Shown here: piece after piece, positions 1 through 8,469 of the stretch
How positions within the stretch are numbered: the first letter of the stretch is position 1
How the letters are laid out: each line of letters begins with the position of its first letter
DNA from: Methanomassiliicoccaceae archaeon UBA480
GTDB lineage: Archaea > Thermoplasmatota > Thermoplasmata > Methanomassiliicoccales > Methanomethylophilaceae
DNA length: 25,780 nucleotides
Direction: 5' to 3'
Assembly (NCBI GenBank): GCA_002506425.1
Contig: DAXO01000072.1
Location: 3,133 to 28,912, forward strand
The notes under the pieces: model-generated
Databases searched by the model: none
The model's input: only the letters and a program-made list of their open reading frames with translations
What the model was told of the DNA's origin: nothing
Translations under genes and position numbers: made by a program

Positions 1-1
1 G

Positions 2-1245
2 GAACTGAATTTCAGATTGCACACGTTCGGAGCAGTCAATATCGTAGGGCCGAAAGGCTGCGGAAAGACTAGAACGGGCGAGATGCATTCGCGAGCATTT
101 TCTATCTTCAATCCCTGAGGAGGGAGGAAGCCAAGGTTCTTTCCGAGGTGAATCCTCGTGCAATATTGGATGGAGAACGCCTCAGGTTGATCGACGAGTG
201 GCAGGATGCACCGGCTGTATGGGACAGAGTCCGTTTCGAATCCGATCATGCAGGTCCGGGGCAGTTCATCCTTACGGGTTCGACTTCCAGGAAAGTGGAG
301 ACCGGTCATACAGGAACCGGGAGAATATCCGAGCTCCGCATGTATACCATGAGTTTGTACGAATCCGGTGAATCCAATGGACAGGCATCTCTCAAATCGC
401 TTTTCGAAGGCAATCCTTTGGAAAATGGATGCAAGTCTAGTCTTACAATCGAAGACCTTATTTTTGCTTCATGCAGAGGCGGATGGCCATATGCCGTCAA
501 TCTATCGGATAGAAGAGGTCAACTCGCTGCTGCGAAAGAGTTCCACAGGAGCATATTCACCCGCGATATGTTCTCTATTGACGAGAGGAAGCGGAACCCG
601 AAGGCCATGGAAGGGCTCCTCAGAGCATATGCCAGAAACATTTCCACCTTGGCCAAGAAGACCATGTTGCTCGAGGATTGCCGTCAATTCGGCATAGGTT
701 CGGAGAACACGCTGGATGATTATGCAATGGTGCTTGAAAAGTTGTACGTAGTTGACGATTTGAGAGGGTGGGCGCCATCGCTTCGCATATCCTCGGGGGT
801 CAGGACCGGGCCTAAGAGGAATATGGCGGACCCCTCCCTCGCGGTAGCGGCATTGGGCACTTCTCCGGAACAACTGGAGCTGGATCTCAACACGTTTGGT
901 TTCATCTTCGAGTGTCTAGTGATACGCGATCTCAGGGTCTACTCTTCCGCTCTGGGAGGAGAATTGTCATATTATCACGATAGAAACGGTCTGGAGGCGG
1001 ATGCCGTCCTTCATCTCGACGACGGGAGATACGCGCTCATCGAGTTCAAGCTGGGATCGACTCTTGTCGACCAGGGCAGGAGGAGCTTGAACGAACTCGA
1101 GGAAAAGATCAGGAGGGCCAACGAGGCGGATCCGCGCAACAGCGTCGGTCTTCCCGCGTTCAAGATGGTTGTCACCGGAACAGAATACGGCTACAGATGT
1201 CCCGACGGAGTGTATGTCGTCCCTATCGGCTGCCTCGGGCCGTGA
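2..1245 (+). pseudogene. DUF4143-family AAA ATPase, frame-disrupted and cut by the window edge
   Basis: The main open frame runs from about 73 to the TGA at 1243-1245. It carries a Walker-B-like LIDEWQ segment, a sensor-like FILTGS strand and a C-terminal nuclease-like part (ADAVLHLDDGRYALIEFKLG), the layout of AAA ATPases with a DUF4143 domain. The Walker A loop (GPKGCGKT) lies upstream in another frame (codons in phase with base 2), which stops at 116-118. The two frames join naturally at about 95-110, so one base seems to be missing there. An in-frame GTG at 148 could only start a protein lacking the P-loop. Proteins of this family are poorly characterised and common in methanogen and gut genomes. 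Either this is a decayed gene or the sequence has a one-base error. The 5' end lies outside the window. Confidence 0.72.
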
Positions 1246-1258
1246 TTGTCCGATCATC

Positions 1259-1336
1259 GATGCGGGCGCATCCGATCTCTGTTCGCGAGGAAGGAACCCG
1301 GTGCTGAGACCTAGATGCGTCGCAGTCGCACGCATC
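1259..1336. repeat. Two inverted repeats with GATGCG/CGCATC arms in the gap before hisS
   Basis: The 235-base gap between the broken ATPase and hisS contains two hairpin-capable elements built from the same arm. GATGCG-GG-CGCATC lies at 1259-1272. GATGCGT, a 9-base spacer and ACGCATC lie at 1314-1336. The first follows the ATPase stop closely and could act in termination, but no T-run follows it. No gene or convincing RNA was recognised in the gap. Confidence 0.35.
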
Positions 1337-1449
1337 ATCGGAACATGCAGACGGGGTCCAAAGTGTCATAGATGCCACCGGGGGCGGGGGCTGCTTTCAT
1401 CGTCGACGAACGACCTCTGCATCCTGTTTCGGCTCTACCTGTGGGTAGG

Positions 1450-1457
1450 CTTTTTAT
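1450..1457 (+). promoter_or_regulatory. Archaeal TATA box of hisS
   Basis: A CTTTTTAT element is centred about 27 bases before the hisS ATG, the spacing expected when transcription starts at or next to the start codon. No Shine-Dalgarno sequence precedes the ATG, which agrees with a leaderless mRNA. Confidence 0.5.
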
Positions 1458-1480
1458 CGGTTCCTTATATAGACACGGCC

Positions 1481-2743
1481 ATGATACAGTGTCCGCGCGG
1501 GACGAGGGACTTCCTCCCCGACGAGATGGAGAAGCGCAGGTTCTACGAGGGGCGGCTCAGAAACGTGGCCGAGACCTTCGGATTCAGGGAGATCGAGACT
1601 CCCATCTTCGAGGATTCCGAGCTGTTCATCCTCAGATCCGGCCCGAATGTGCTGAAGGAGCTCTACGCGTTCGAGGACAAGGGCGGCAGGTCCATCGCCC
1701 TCCGTCCGGAGATGACCGCTCCAGCCATCAGGATGTTCGTCAACGGCATGAGCAACGATCCCAAGCCGATCAAGATCTTCTATTTCGGACAGTGCTTCAG
1801 ATATGAGAGGCCTCAGAGCGGCAGGTACAGGGAGTTCTTCCAGTTCGGCGCCGAGATCATCGGCGGCGCAACGCCCCAGACCGACGCGGAGGCCATCGCC
1901 ATGGCATCGTCCATGCTCAGATCCCTCGGTCTGAAGGACTACAGGCTCCGCATCGGGCACATCGGTGTCCTCAGGCAGAGGATCGCCGATATCGGCGTCC
2001 CGAAGGAGCGCACGGCGGAGGTCCTGCAGAAGCTGGACAAGAAGCTGTACGACGAGGCCCGCCCCCTCCTGGCTGATATGGGCGTCTCCGAGGACGATGC
2101 CGAGGCTCTCTTCAAGCTCACGGAGACCGTCGGCGGCGTCGAGGTCCTGTCCCAGGTCCCCGGAGAGGCCGGAGACTGGCTCAGGCAGGTCGTCGCCTAT
2201 CTGGAGGCGATGGGCGTCCCGACACCCGAGATCGATCTCGGAGTGGTTCGCGGACTGGACTACTACACGGGAATGGTCTTCGAGGCCGAGGCTCCCGCTC
2301 TCGGAGCGGAGAAGCAGATCTGCGGAGGTGGCTCGTACACCCTGTCCGAGCTCTTCGGAGGAGAGAAGGTGTTCTCCACAGGCTTCGCCGTGGGATTCGA
2401 CAGGGCCCTGCTGGCTCTGGAGAAGGAGGGTGCCGTCTACGAGCGCCGCGGCATCGACGCCTACGTGCTCTGCGCGTCGGACGACGTCCGCATCAGGGCC
2501 GCAGGCATCGCGGCCGACCTCAGGGCAGCCGGACTCTCGACCGACCAGGACATAATGGACCGCAAGATGGCCAAGGCGATGAAGTCCGCCTCCTCGGCCT
2601 GCGCGCGCTACGCCGTGATAGTCGGAGCGAGGGATCTGGAGAACGGGGAGGTCACCCTCCGCGACATGGCCACCGGCGAGCAGTCGAACGTGCTCATAGC
2701 GGACCTCGCATCCCGCATCCGCGGCGAGCGAGGCCGCCCGTAA
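1481..2743 (+). CDS. hisS: Histidyl-tRNA synthetase
   Basis: Class II aminoacyl-tRNA synthetase that charges tRNA-His in the cytoplasm; 420 residues, normal for the family. The N terminus (MIQCPRGTRDFLPDE) is typical. Class II motif 2 is visible in FRYERPQSGRYREFFQFG. The histidine-specific HisA motif is GLDYYTG and motif 3 is GFAVGFDRAL. The last ~95 residues form the anticodon-binding domain. The frame is open upstream to 1169, but ATG 1481 is chosen because homology begins there and a TATA element sits 27 bases upstream. The gene ends in TAA, unlike nearly all its neighbours. It appears to be transcribed alone, since a new TATA element follows the stop. Confidence 0.97.
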   Translation: MIQCPRGTRDFLPDEMEKRRFYEGRLRNVAETFGFREIETPIFEDSELFILRSGPNVLKELYAFEDKGGRSIALRPEMTAPAIRMFVNGMSNDPKPIKIFYFGQCFRYERPQSGRYREFFQFGAEIIGGATPQTDAEAIAMASSMLRSLGLKDYRLRIGHIGVLRQRIADIGVPKERTAEVLQKLDKKLYDEARPLLADMGVSEDDAEALFKLTETVGGVEVLSQVPGEAGDWLRQVVAYLEAMGVPTPEIDLGVVRGLDYYTGMVFEAEAPALGAEKQICGGGSYTLSELFGGEKVFSTGFAVGFDRALLALEKEGAVYERRGIDAYVLCASDDVRIRAAGIAADLRAAGLSTDQDIMDRKMAKAMKSASSACARYAVIVGARDLENGEVTLRDMATGEQSNVLIADLASRIRGERGRP

Positions 2744-2744
2744 T

Positions 2745-2757
2745 AGATAATATACAA
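2745..2757 (+). promoter_or_regulatory. TATA element of the envelope operon
   Basis: An AT-rich GATAATATACA stretch directly follows the hisS stop, about 30 bases before the ATG at 2785. It is the only AT-rich element in the gap and fits an archaeal box A. Confidence 0.45.
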
Positions 2758-2784
2758 TATGGGACAGATGACGGGGGAGATACA

Positions 2785-3414
2785 ATGGCGATATTCCTAT
2801 CGGAGGGCGAGGAGGTCATACGCACTTACAGGTGCGCCAAGGTGGATTTCAAATCCTCGGACAGCACCCTGGAGGCGTTCGGCCTCGGGAACAGGAAGCC
2901 TGCCACGGACTGCACCGTGACGGTGACCAACAGGCGTGTGATCTACTTCGCGGAATCCGCGAATCCGTCGAAGAGCACGGGGATGCCCTCCATGCATTCG
3001 CAGGAGGCGTTCGTGGGAAGGATCGCCTCGATGGAGTTCATACAGGCCGAAGCCGGACGCCGTTCGACGTTCCCGTTCGCGATGGCGATCGCCGGCCTCG
3101 TGGTTGCGATCATGGCCCTGATGGCCGGATCCACGATGTTCCTCGTCCCGGGCATCGCGATGCTCGCGATAGGTCTCGCCATTTTCATCCCTTCCATACT
3201 CGTCTCCAAGCCCCTGGTCCTGATGAGGATCAACACCGATGCGTCGGACGGCGGGATCCACGTCTCCGGACTGAGCCGCGACGAGGAGGACGCGCTGGCG
3301 TTCTACATGGTTCCGGATCCGGAGTTCGAGAGGATGTCCAAGGAGATCGGAGCCCTGGTCCTGGACCTCCAGGCCCGCGGCGACGAATGCATCAAGGACT
3401 GGAAGGACCAATGA
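2785..3414 (+). CDS. Membrane protein with PH-like N-terminal domain
   Basis: A 209-residue protein with no family recognised with certainty. It opens with FLSEGEEVIRTYRCAKVDF and contains TVTNRRVIYF, the strand pattern of bacterial PH-like domains ("...LTNRRLIF..."). Two hydrophobic segments follow at about residues 95-140, then a soluble C-terminal part. A GGGGGAG ribosome-binding site precedes the ATG at 2785, so this message is probably not leaderless. The next gene encodes a paralogue with the same N-terminal pattern and overlaps it by ATGA, so the two are translationally coupled and may form a complex. Function unknown; a membrane scaffold or sensor is a guess. Confidence 0.85.
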   Translation: MAIFLSEGEEVIRTYRCAKVDFKSSDSTLEAFGLGNRKPATDCTVTVTNRRVIYFAESANPSKSTGMPSMHSQEAFVGRIASMEFIQAEAGRRSTFPFAMAIAGLVVAIMALMAGSTMFLVPGIAMLAIGLAIFIPSILVSKPLVLMRINTDASDGGIHVSGLSRDEEDALAFYMVPDPEFERMSKEIGALVLDLQARGDECIKDWKDQ

Positions 3415-4445
3415 GCGGGGCCGTCCTCGCTCCGGGCGAGGAGATCGTCCGCAGGTACTCCTGCACGGCCGTCGACCGCGTTGCGCTGTTCGCCGGAACG
3501 GTGCTGCCGCTTCCAGGCTCCACGGAGTCGGAGGGTGTGCTCACGCTGACGAACCGCCGCATAATGTTCGACCTGTCCGCAGGAAGCGGGGGGATGCACC
3601 AGGAGACCAGGCTCTCCCATGTGTCCTCGGTCTCCTCCATGATGTCGAAGTTCGGGAGGGATCTGAGGGTTCCCATCCTGCTCATAATAGCGGGATTCCT
3701 GATGATGTTCGCGCCCTATGTGGCGCTGGAGGAATCGGGCCAGTTCGATCTCGACGGGGAGTACCAGGAAGGATACAACGCGGGCATCGAATACCAGTAC
3801 TTCTCGACTTATCTGAAGGCGATACAGGACGGCCGCGCGGCCGATACCATCCCGAGAGGATACTATTTCTATCCCGAGGAGCCCCCGCTCTCGCCCGAGT
3901 ACTCGGAGGGTTACAGGGCCGGAATGGATATAGGCACCCAGCGCGCGGAGGAGGACATCTCCGCAGGGAATCCGTTCACGGTGCCCTCCGACCTCATGAC
4001 CTCGTACGATCCGTCGCTGATAGCGATCGTCGCAGCACTCGCGGGATTCGTGGTGTTCGTGATGGGATCTGTGGTGTACCTGGTCTCGAATCAGACGAAG
4101 GACTGGATCAACATCCGCGTCGGATCGGGGACCGAAGGCATAGCGATCAAGTCCGTCGACGGCGCATGGGACCGCACCGGGTCCCGCGCCCTCGTGCCGA
4201 GCGGACAGTATTGGGACATGACCCGCGAACTAGGGGCCGCGATATTGGATCTGAGGCACCGCAAGCAGACCGGATTGCGTTTCGTAGAAGAGGACGATGA
4301 TGTCGTGATAGAGGAGGAGCAGGAGGATGTCCCCGAGGAGAGGCTCCTCGAGCGTGTTCCTGATTCGGACGAGTTCACCGATGAGGTGCTTATACTGGAT
4401 GATGACGACGATTCCCGCGTGATTGCGCCGTGGAGGGAGGAATGA
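3411..4445 (+). CDS. Two-pass membrane protein with PH-like domain and acidic tail
   Basis: A 344-residue protein related to the preceding one: it begins APGEEIVRRYSC and has LTLTNRRIMFDL at the matching position. A hydrophobic segment at about residues 84-100 and a second at about 200-225 flank a roughly 100-residue loop rich in Tyr, Gly and acidic residues, with two similar EGY motifs (YQEGYNAG, YSEGYRAG). The loop probably faces outside. The C terminus (about 285-344) is strongly acidic, with runs of Asp and Glu. The start is fixed by ATGA overlap with the upstream stop; its own stop overlaps the next start the same way. The role is not recognisable, but co-translation with a surface protein suggests the cell envelope. 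Confidence 0.85.
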   Translation: MSGAVLAPGEEIVRRYSCTAVDRVALFAGTVLPLPGSTESEGVLTLTNRRIMFDLSAGSGGMHQETRLSHVSSVSSMMSKFGRDLRVPILLIIAGFLMMFAPYVALEESGQFDLDGEYQEGYNAGIEYQYFSTYLKAIQDGRAADTIPRGYYFYPEEPPLSPEYSEGYRAGMDIGTQRAEEDISAGNPFTVPSDLMTSYDPSLIAIVAALAGFVVFVMGSVVYLVSNQTKDWINIRVGSGTEGIAIKSVDGAWDRTGSRALVPSGQYWDMTRELGAAILDLRHRKQTGLRFVEEDDDVVIEEEQEDVPEERLLERVPDSDEFTDEVLILDDDDDSRVIAPWREE

Positions 4446-6610
4446 CCCGCCGGACCGTTCTAGCAGTTATGCTCCTTCTGGCCGTGGCCGTCCTGGTCTC
4501 TGCAGGGATCGACTCCGAAGCTCAGACGACGCCGGCCACCGGTACCGGTTCAGGAACGCAGGAGACGACGATCAAGATCGACGATGATACCGTCCTCGTC
4601 GCAAGGGGGAACTGCGGTTCCGAAGCGGGCGCGGCTTCATGGACCTACAGCAGGAGCTCCTCCACGAGCAGCCTGGGCATAGCATCCGGAGCCGTGAAGG
4701 CGGTGTCCTCCTGGACGATATCCTATGTAAAAGTGGGTGAGAAGGAGCTGACGGCGGCTGAGATCGATCAGTACGAAGCCGACGACCTGTTCAAGGACAG
4801 AGTCGTTCTGACGGTATCCGGTTCCGTCTCGGCAGGGAAGGGGATAATATCGGGGCTGCGTCCGACATCGGCCGTCATCTCGGAAGACACGACGAGCATC
4901 CCGGCATCGTTCTTCTCCAACTGCCAGTATCTTTCCAGCGTGACCATATCCAAGAGCGTGACCTCGATAGGCGCAGCGGCCTTCGAGGGCTGCACCCTTC
5001 TGTCCAAGGTCGATGTGGTGAACGCCGAGGTCGATCAGACCGCATTCAAGGGATGCATGAGGCTCACCGAGCTGAAGGCTTCCGGTTCGCAGGCGAAGTA
5101 CACATCGGAGAACGGATTCCTGTTCACCGACGGATGGAAGACGCTGTACATGTGCCCGACCGGGAAGACCGGTACGGTGTCTTTGAGCCAGATAAAGGCC
5201 GCTACGAAGATCCTGCTCAGCTATGCAGATGTCGATTACGTCCTCGACGTCAAAGGCGACGACAGGGAGGTCACTTTCGCCAATGCTTCCGGAGTCGACA
5301 GCAAGGAGATAAAATCCCGCGGAATCGTCTACTCGTCCCAAGGGATGGAGAAGTGTGCGGTTTCCGCCGCCGCGGACTCGTTCATCATCTCGTATTCGCT
5401 GTACAAGGGGTGGGACATGCCCGACGACGGCAAGTACGTCAACGCCTCCGCGAAGTTCGACGAAGGAAAGATAACTCTGAAGTTCAAGGATTCCTCCCTT
5501 TGGATGACCGCATACCCGATGGGCGTCAAGACCCTGACCTACGACGATCTGAGGAAGACGACCGACATCGAAGGTTGGACGGTTTCCGTATCGAACATGC
5601 CGGAAGGAAAGGGGATAGTCGAGGCGATCGATCCATTGAGCGCATCCGTCACCGGATACAACGGAAGCGAGGCATCGGCCTCCTTGGACGGCGTCATGCA
5701 CATCCACGGCGTCAGGTGCGTCATCACCTCCGTCACGCTCTCGGCGCAGACCGCAGGCAAGCTGGAGGATCTGACGATAGGCGAAGGCATAGCCGTCGGC
5801 GAGAACGCATTCGCCAATCTGGCCGGTCTGAAGTCCGTCCAGGCGGATCACGTCGATTCCGTCGGAGCGGGCGCGTTCAGATACTGCACCAATCTCAGAT
5901 CGGCATCCTTCTCCTCATGCACATCATTCGGCGAATACGCCTTCGAGAGCTGCTGGTCCCTCTCCACCATAGGCTTGGGCTCCGAGGACATAGTCTTCGG
6001 ACAGGACTCGTTGAGAGGATGCAGGAGCCTGGAGCTGCTGACCGTCGGGATGGATGCGAAGGTGTCCGGAGCGGAGGATGTATCCGTCCTGCACTACGAC
6101 ATGTCGGACACGTCCGAGAAGACCTTCGAGGTTTTTGGAGACTATGTGAAGATCTCATGGAGCTTCAGCAGCAGGCTGGAGTATTCGGAGAGCTCCGACA
6201 GGAGCACCGCCGTCTCTCAGGACTGCTACTACAACTCGTACACGATTATTCCTCTGTACGAGGAGATGTACGTATGGAGCAATCAGGGCCCGCCTGCGGC
6301 CTCCGGCAGTCTGGTGGTATTCGACTACGGTCTGGGGCTGGACGACAGGAGTGTCGCCGTCCCCTTCGAAGGCACCGTCTCGAAGCCCGAGGACCCTTCG
6401 GCATGGGGATACAGGTTCGCGTACTGGACCGAGGACGGGAGCGAGCAGTTCGATTTCACGACCCCCATCAAGGAATGCACCATTCTGAAGGCTGTGTGGT
6501 ACAAGGAGGACGCCGTCGACACCACTCCGATGATCCTCGGAGGGATATTCGCAGCAGCTGTCATCGCGACCTTCGTAGTGCTTGCATTGGCCCGCCGCAT
6601 GTCCGATTGA
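4442..6610 (+). CDS. BspA-like leucine-rich-repeat surface protein
   Basis: A 722-residue exported protein. It starts with a signal peptide (TRR followed by a hydrophobic stretch to about residue 21), then a Thr/Gly-rich linker. BspA/LRR_5-type repeats lie at about 140-215 (SIPASFFSNC, SIGAAAFEGC, VDQTAFKGC) and about 450-540 (SVGAGAFRYC, FGEYAFESC). A Listeria/Bacteroides-type repeat follows at about 625-685 (GYRFAYWTEDGSEQFDFTTPI). One transmembrane helix near 697-717 and a short basic tail anchor it. Start choice: ATG 4442, which overlaps the upstream stop (ATGA) and follows GGAGGGAGG; an in-frame GTG at 4430 lies before that site and is less likely. Such proteins bind surfaces, hosts or other cells; the partner here is unknown. 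Confidence 0.9.
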   Translation: MTRRTVLAVMLLLAVAVLVSAGIDSEAQTTPATGTGSGTQETTIKIDDDTVLVARGNCGSEAGAASWTYSRSSSTSSLGIASGAVKAVSSWTISYVKVGEKELTAAEIDQYEADDLFKDRVVLTVSGSVSAGKGIISGLRPTSAVISEDTTSIPASFFSNCQYLSSVTISKSVTSIGAAAFEGCTLLSKVDVVNAEVDQTAFKGCMRLTELKASGSQAKYTSENGFLFTDGWKTLYMCPTGKTGTVSLSQIKAATKILLSYADVDYVLDVKGDDREVTFANASGVDSKEIKSRGIVYSSQGMEKCAVSAAADSFIISYSLYKGWDMPDDGKYVNASAKFDEGKITLKFKDSSLWMTAYPMGVKTLTYDDLRKTTDIEGWTVSVSNMPEGKGIVEAIDPLSASVTGYNGSEASASLDGVMHIHGVRCVITSVTLSAQTAGKLEDLTIGEGIAVGENAFANLAGLKSVQADHVDSVGAGAFRYCTNLRSASFSSCTSFGEYAFESCWSLSTIGLGSEDIVFGQDSLRGCRSLELLTVGMDAKVSGAEDVSVLHYDMSDTSEKTFEVFGDYVKISWSFSSRLEYSESSDRSTAVSQDCYYNSYTIIPLYEEMYVWSNQGPPAASGSLVVFDYGLGLDDRSVAVPFEGTVSKPEDPSAWGYRFAYWTEDGSEQFDFTTPIKECTILKAVWYKEDAVDTTPMILGGIFAAAVIATFVVLALARRMSD

Positions 6611-6779
6611 CCATCAAATCGGATGCATTCGGGTTCAGGAAGGAGGAGAATCTTATCGACAGTGCCTGTTCTGCAATTGTAGGCTCAAGCCGTCGATATG
6701 AACGTCCACCGGTCTCAGAACGGATGGAGCTGAATTATTCAGCACAGTCGTTCTTGTCCCCTTAAGATTCAATTGGTTG

Positions 6780-6803
6780 GGGAGGGGGGCATCGCCCCCT
6801 CCC
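6780..6803. terminator. GC-rich hairpin between convergent genes
   Basis: GGGAGGGGG at 6780-6788 pairs with CCCCCTCCC at 6795-6803 around a 6-base loop. It lies between the BspA-like gene and the convergent ABC-linked operon, five bases past the latter's stop. No clear T-run follows on either strand, so bidirectional termination is inferred from position. The remaining gap (6611-6779) shows no gene. Confidence 0.5.
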
Positions 6804-6808
6804 GGAGG

Positions 6809-7555
6809 TCACCTGGACCACCTGGGTTTGATCGCTGCGAACACCAGCAGCGCGATGGTGGCGGCCGAGAGCACCATGCAGATGGCAGCGAAGGCCGTAG
6901 CGGATCCGTTGGGCTTCGATACCGTCAGATCGTAGTCTATCGTGGCATAGAGGGCGTAATTCTGGTTGTTGAGCTTTATGGAGTACGCGGTATCCTCCTC
7001 TATCGCGAATGAAACCTGGATGTCGATGTAGCTGTACTGCCAGGCGCTTCCGTTCTTCGCGATGTAGTACATGCTGGTGCTCGTTCCGTTGCTGTAGTCG
7101 ATGCTGTGCACGTTGATCTTCACGACATCCTCCGGATCGCCGGTCATCCTGTTCTCGAGGTTGTACGGTTCAAGCACGGTCTTCGCGTCAAGGGTCGTGC
7201 CCATGAATGTGATGCTGCCGGACAGGTAATTGGTATATTCGTAGATGCAGACCTTCTCTCCTGCATGGCTCGAAAGGATGTTCCTATCGTCGGAATCTAC
7301 CGACGGGCCGTTCCTCGGATCCTTCAGATAGGCTTCCATGAGCTCATGGTTCTCGGACCCCTTCAGCATATAGAGCGTGCTGTTGTCGCCGGCCCATATC
7401 TCGCCATAAGGGATATCGAATTCAGCCATGGCGATGTACTTGTCCGAGATCCTGTCCGTCAAGTGCTCGGCGGATGCATCGTCTGCCGCCAGGGGCACGA
7501 GGCAGAGCATGCCCATGACCGCTGCCGCAATCGTCGCTGTCATCCTTCTGTCCAT
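6809..7555 (-). CDS. Secreted, membrane-anchored protein linked to the ABC exporter
   Basis: A 248-residue protein without a recognised family. It begins with a signal peptide (hydrophobic core at about residues 7-25, ending near DASA). An extracellular domain of about 190 residues follows, with several N-x-S/T sites. A single C-terminal transmembrane helix (about 215-240) ends in the basic tail KPRWSR. The ATG at 7555 shares a base with the TGA of the upstream permease gene and follows GGAGGGAG, so it is coupled to the transporter. It may be a transporter accessory or an exported substrate-binding factor. An internal Met four codons downstream is an alternative start. Confidence 0.85.
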   Translation of the reverse strand: MDRRMTATIAAAVMGMLCLVPLAADDASAEHLTDRISDKYIAMAEFDIPYGEIWAGDNSTLYMLKGSENHELMEAYLKDPRNGPSVDSDDRNILSSHAGEKVCIYEYTNYLSGSITFMGTTLDAKTVLEPYNLENRMTGDPEDVVKINVHSIDYSNGTSTSMYYIAKNGSAWQYSYIDIQVSFAIEEDTAYSIKLNNQNYALYATIDYDLTVSKPNGSATAFAAICMVLSAATIALLVFAAIKPRWSR

Positions 7556-8469
7556 CACATCTCCCTCCTTTCCATCCTGAACGCGCCGAGCGCGAGGAAT
7601 GCGATCCCCCAGACCACTCCGACTCCGATCATGCCGCCCAGGTTGGCGGTGAGGGCATCCGGACTGATGAGTCCCGCGAATGTTCCTGCCATGGAGAACG
7701 GGGATCCTCCGAGGGTGAATACTATCGAGTCGGGAAGGAAGCAGGGCATCAGGAGCATCTCCTCGATGTCGTACTTGGCGTAGACCGCGAAGGATATCAT
7801 CGGCAGGACGAACAGCATCAGGAGCATCGGAACGAGGGCGGATCCCCTCTTCATGAAGCATCCGACGCAGAATGATGTCGCGGAGAACACGAAGATCGCG
7901 ACCACGGTGGATGCGAGCGCCTCCGCGATCTGGTCGCTGAAGAACGCATCGAAGTGCCTCATAGCCATGATGACCGAGAATCCGAATGCCATCAGGAACA
8001 CGCCTAGGCACAGCACGAATCCGGCCAGGTACTTGCCGATGTAGAATTCGATCCTCCTCATCGGGAGGGGGATGCTCATGTAGGCCGTCCTGTCCTTGAA
8101 CTCGTTCGGGATCTGCGTCCCGCAGAGGAACGCGGTGAAGAAGCTCATCATCACGGGCATGAAGCACAGGACCGTTCCGATGTACGCGGTGGATCCCGCC
8201 GTGTTCTGGATGAGGAGATCGTTCAGCTCGGGTATACCGAGGATGAGCACCGGGATGAGAATCGCTGCGAAGAGCATGATGAAGGTCCACTTGTTCTTCG
8301 AGAACAGCTTCATCTGGCTGACGAATATCCACATGATCCTCTTGATCGAGGATGTCCCCTCGTAGACGACGTTCCTGTGGGCCTGCTCGTCCGTCGCGCT
8401 GTATCCGGTGTCTGCCCAGGTCCCGATGCGCTCCTCCTCCGGAGCCTCGGTCTTCTTGAGGAGCCTCAT
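7555..8469 (-). CDS. ABC-2 type transporter permease
   Basis: A 304-residue integral membrane protein. A charged N-terminal tail of about 60 residues is followed by six hydrophobic segments: about 72-92, 105-125, 150-175, 190-210, 220-240 and 270-295. This matches the ABC-2 permease topology used for export or for self-protection. Its start overlaps the stop of the ATPase gene (ATGA, 8466-8469) and its stop overlaps the next start, so the three genes form one translation-coupled operon. The substrate cannot be deduced; drug, peptide and lipid exporters share this organisation. Confidence 0.9.
   Translation of the reverse strand: MRLLKKTEAPEEERIGTWADTGYSATDEQAHRNVVYEGTSSIKRIMWIFVSQMKLFSKNKWTFIMLFAAILIPVLILGIPELNDLLIQNTAGSTAYIGTVLCFMPVMMSFFTAFLCGTQIPNEFKDRTAYMSIPLPMRRIEFYIGKYLAGFVLCLGVFLMAFGFSVIMAMRHFDAFFSDQIAEALASTVVAIFVFSATSFCVGCFMKRGSALVPMLLMLFVLPMISFAVYAKYDIEEMLLMPCFLPDSIVFTLGGSPFSMAGTFAGLISPDALTANLGGMIGVGVVWGIAFLALGAFRMERREM

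Noticed and set aside
1169..1480. N-terminal extension of hisS
   Set aside because: It overlaps the upstream gene in another frame, lacks similarity to HisRS, and the TATA box lies inside it.
1454..2785. 443-residue open frame antisense to hisS
   Set aside because: Shadow of hisS codon usage with no domain pattern.
5053..6765. 570-residue frame overlapping the BspA-like gene
   Set aside because: Arg-rich out-of-frame translation without domains. The other frame has signal peptide, repeats and membrane anchor.
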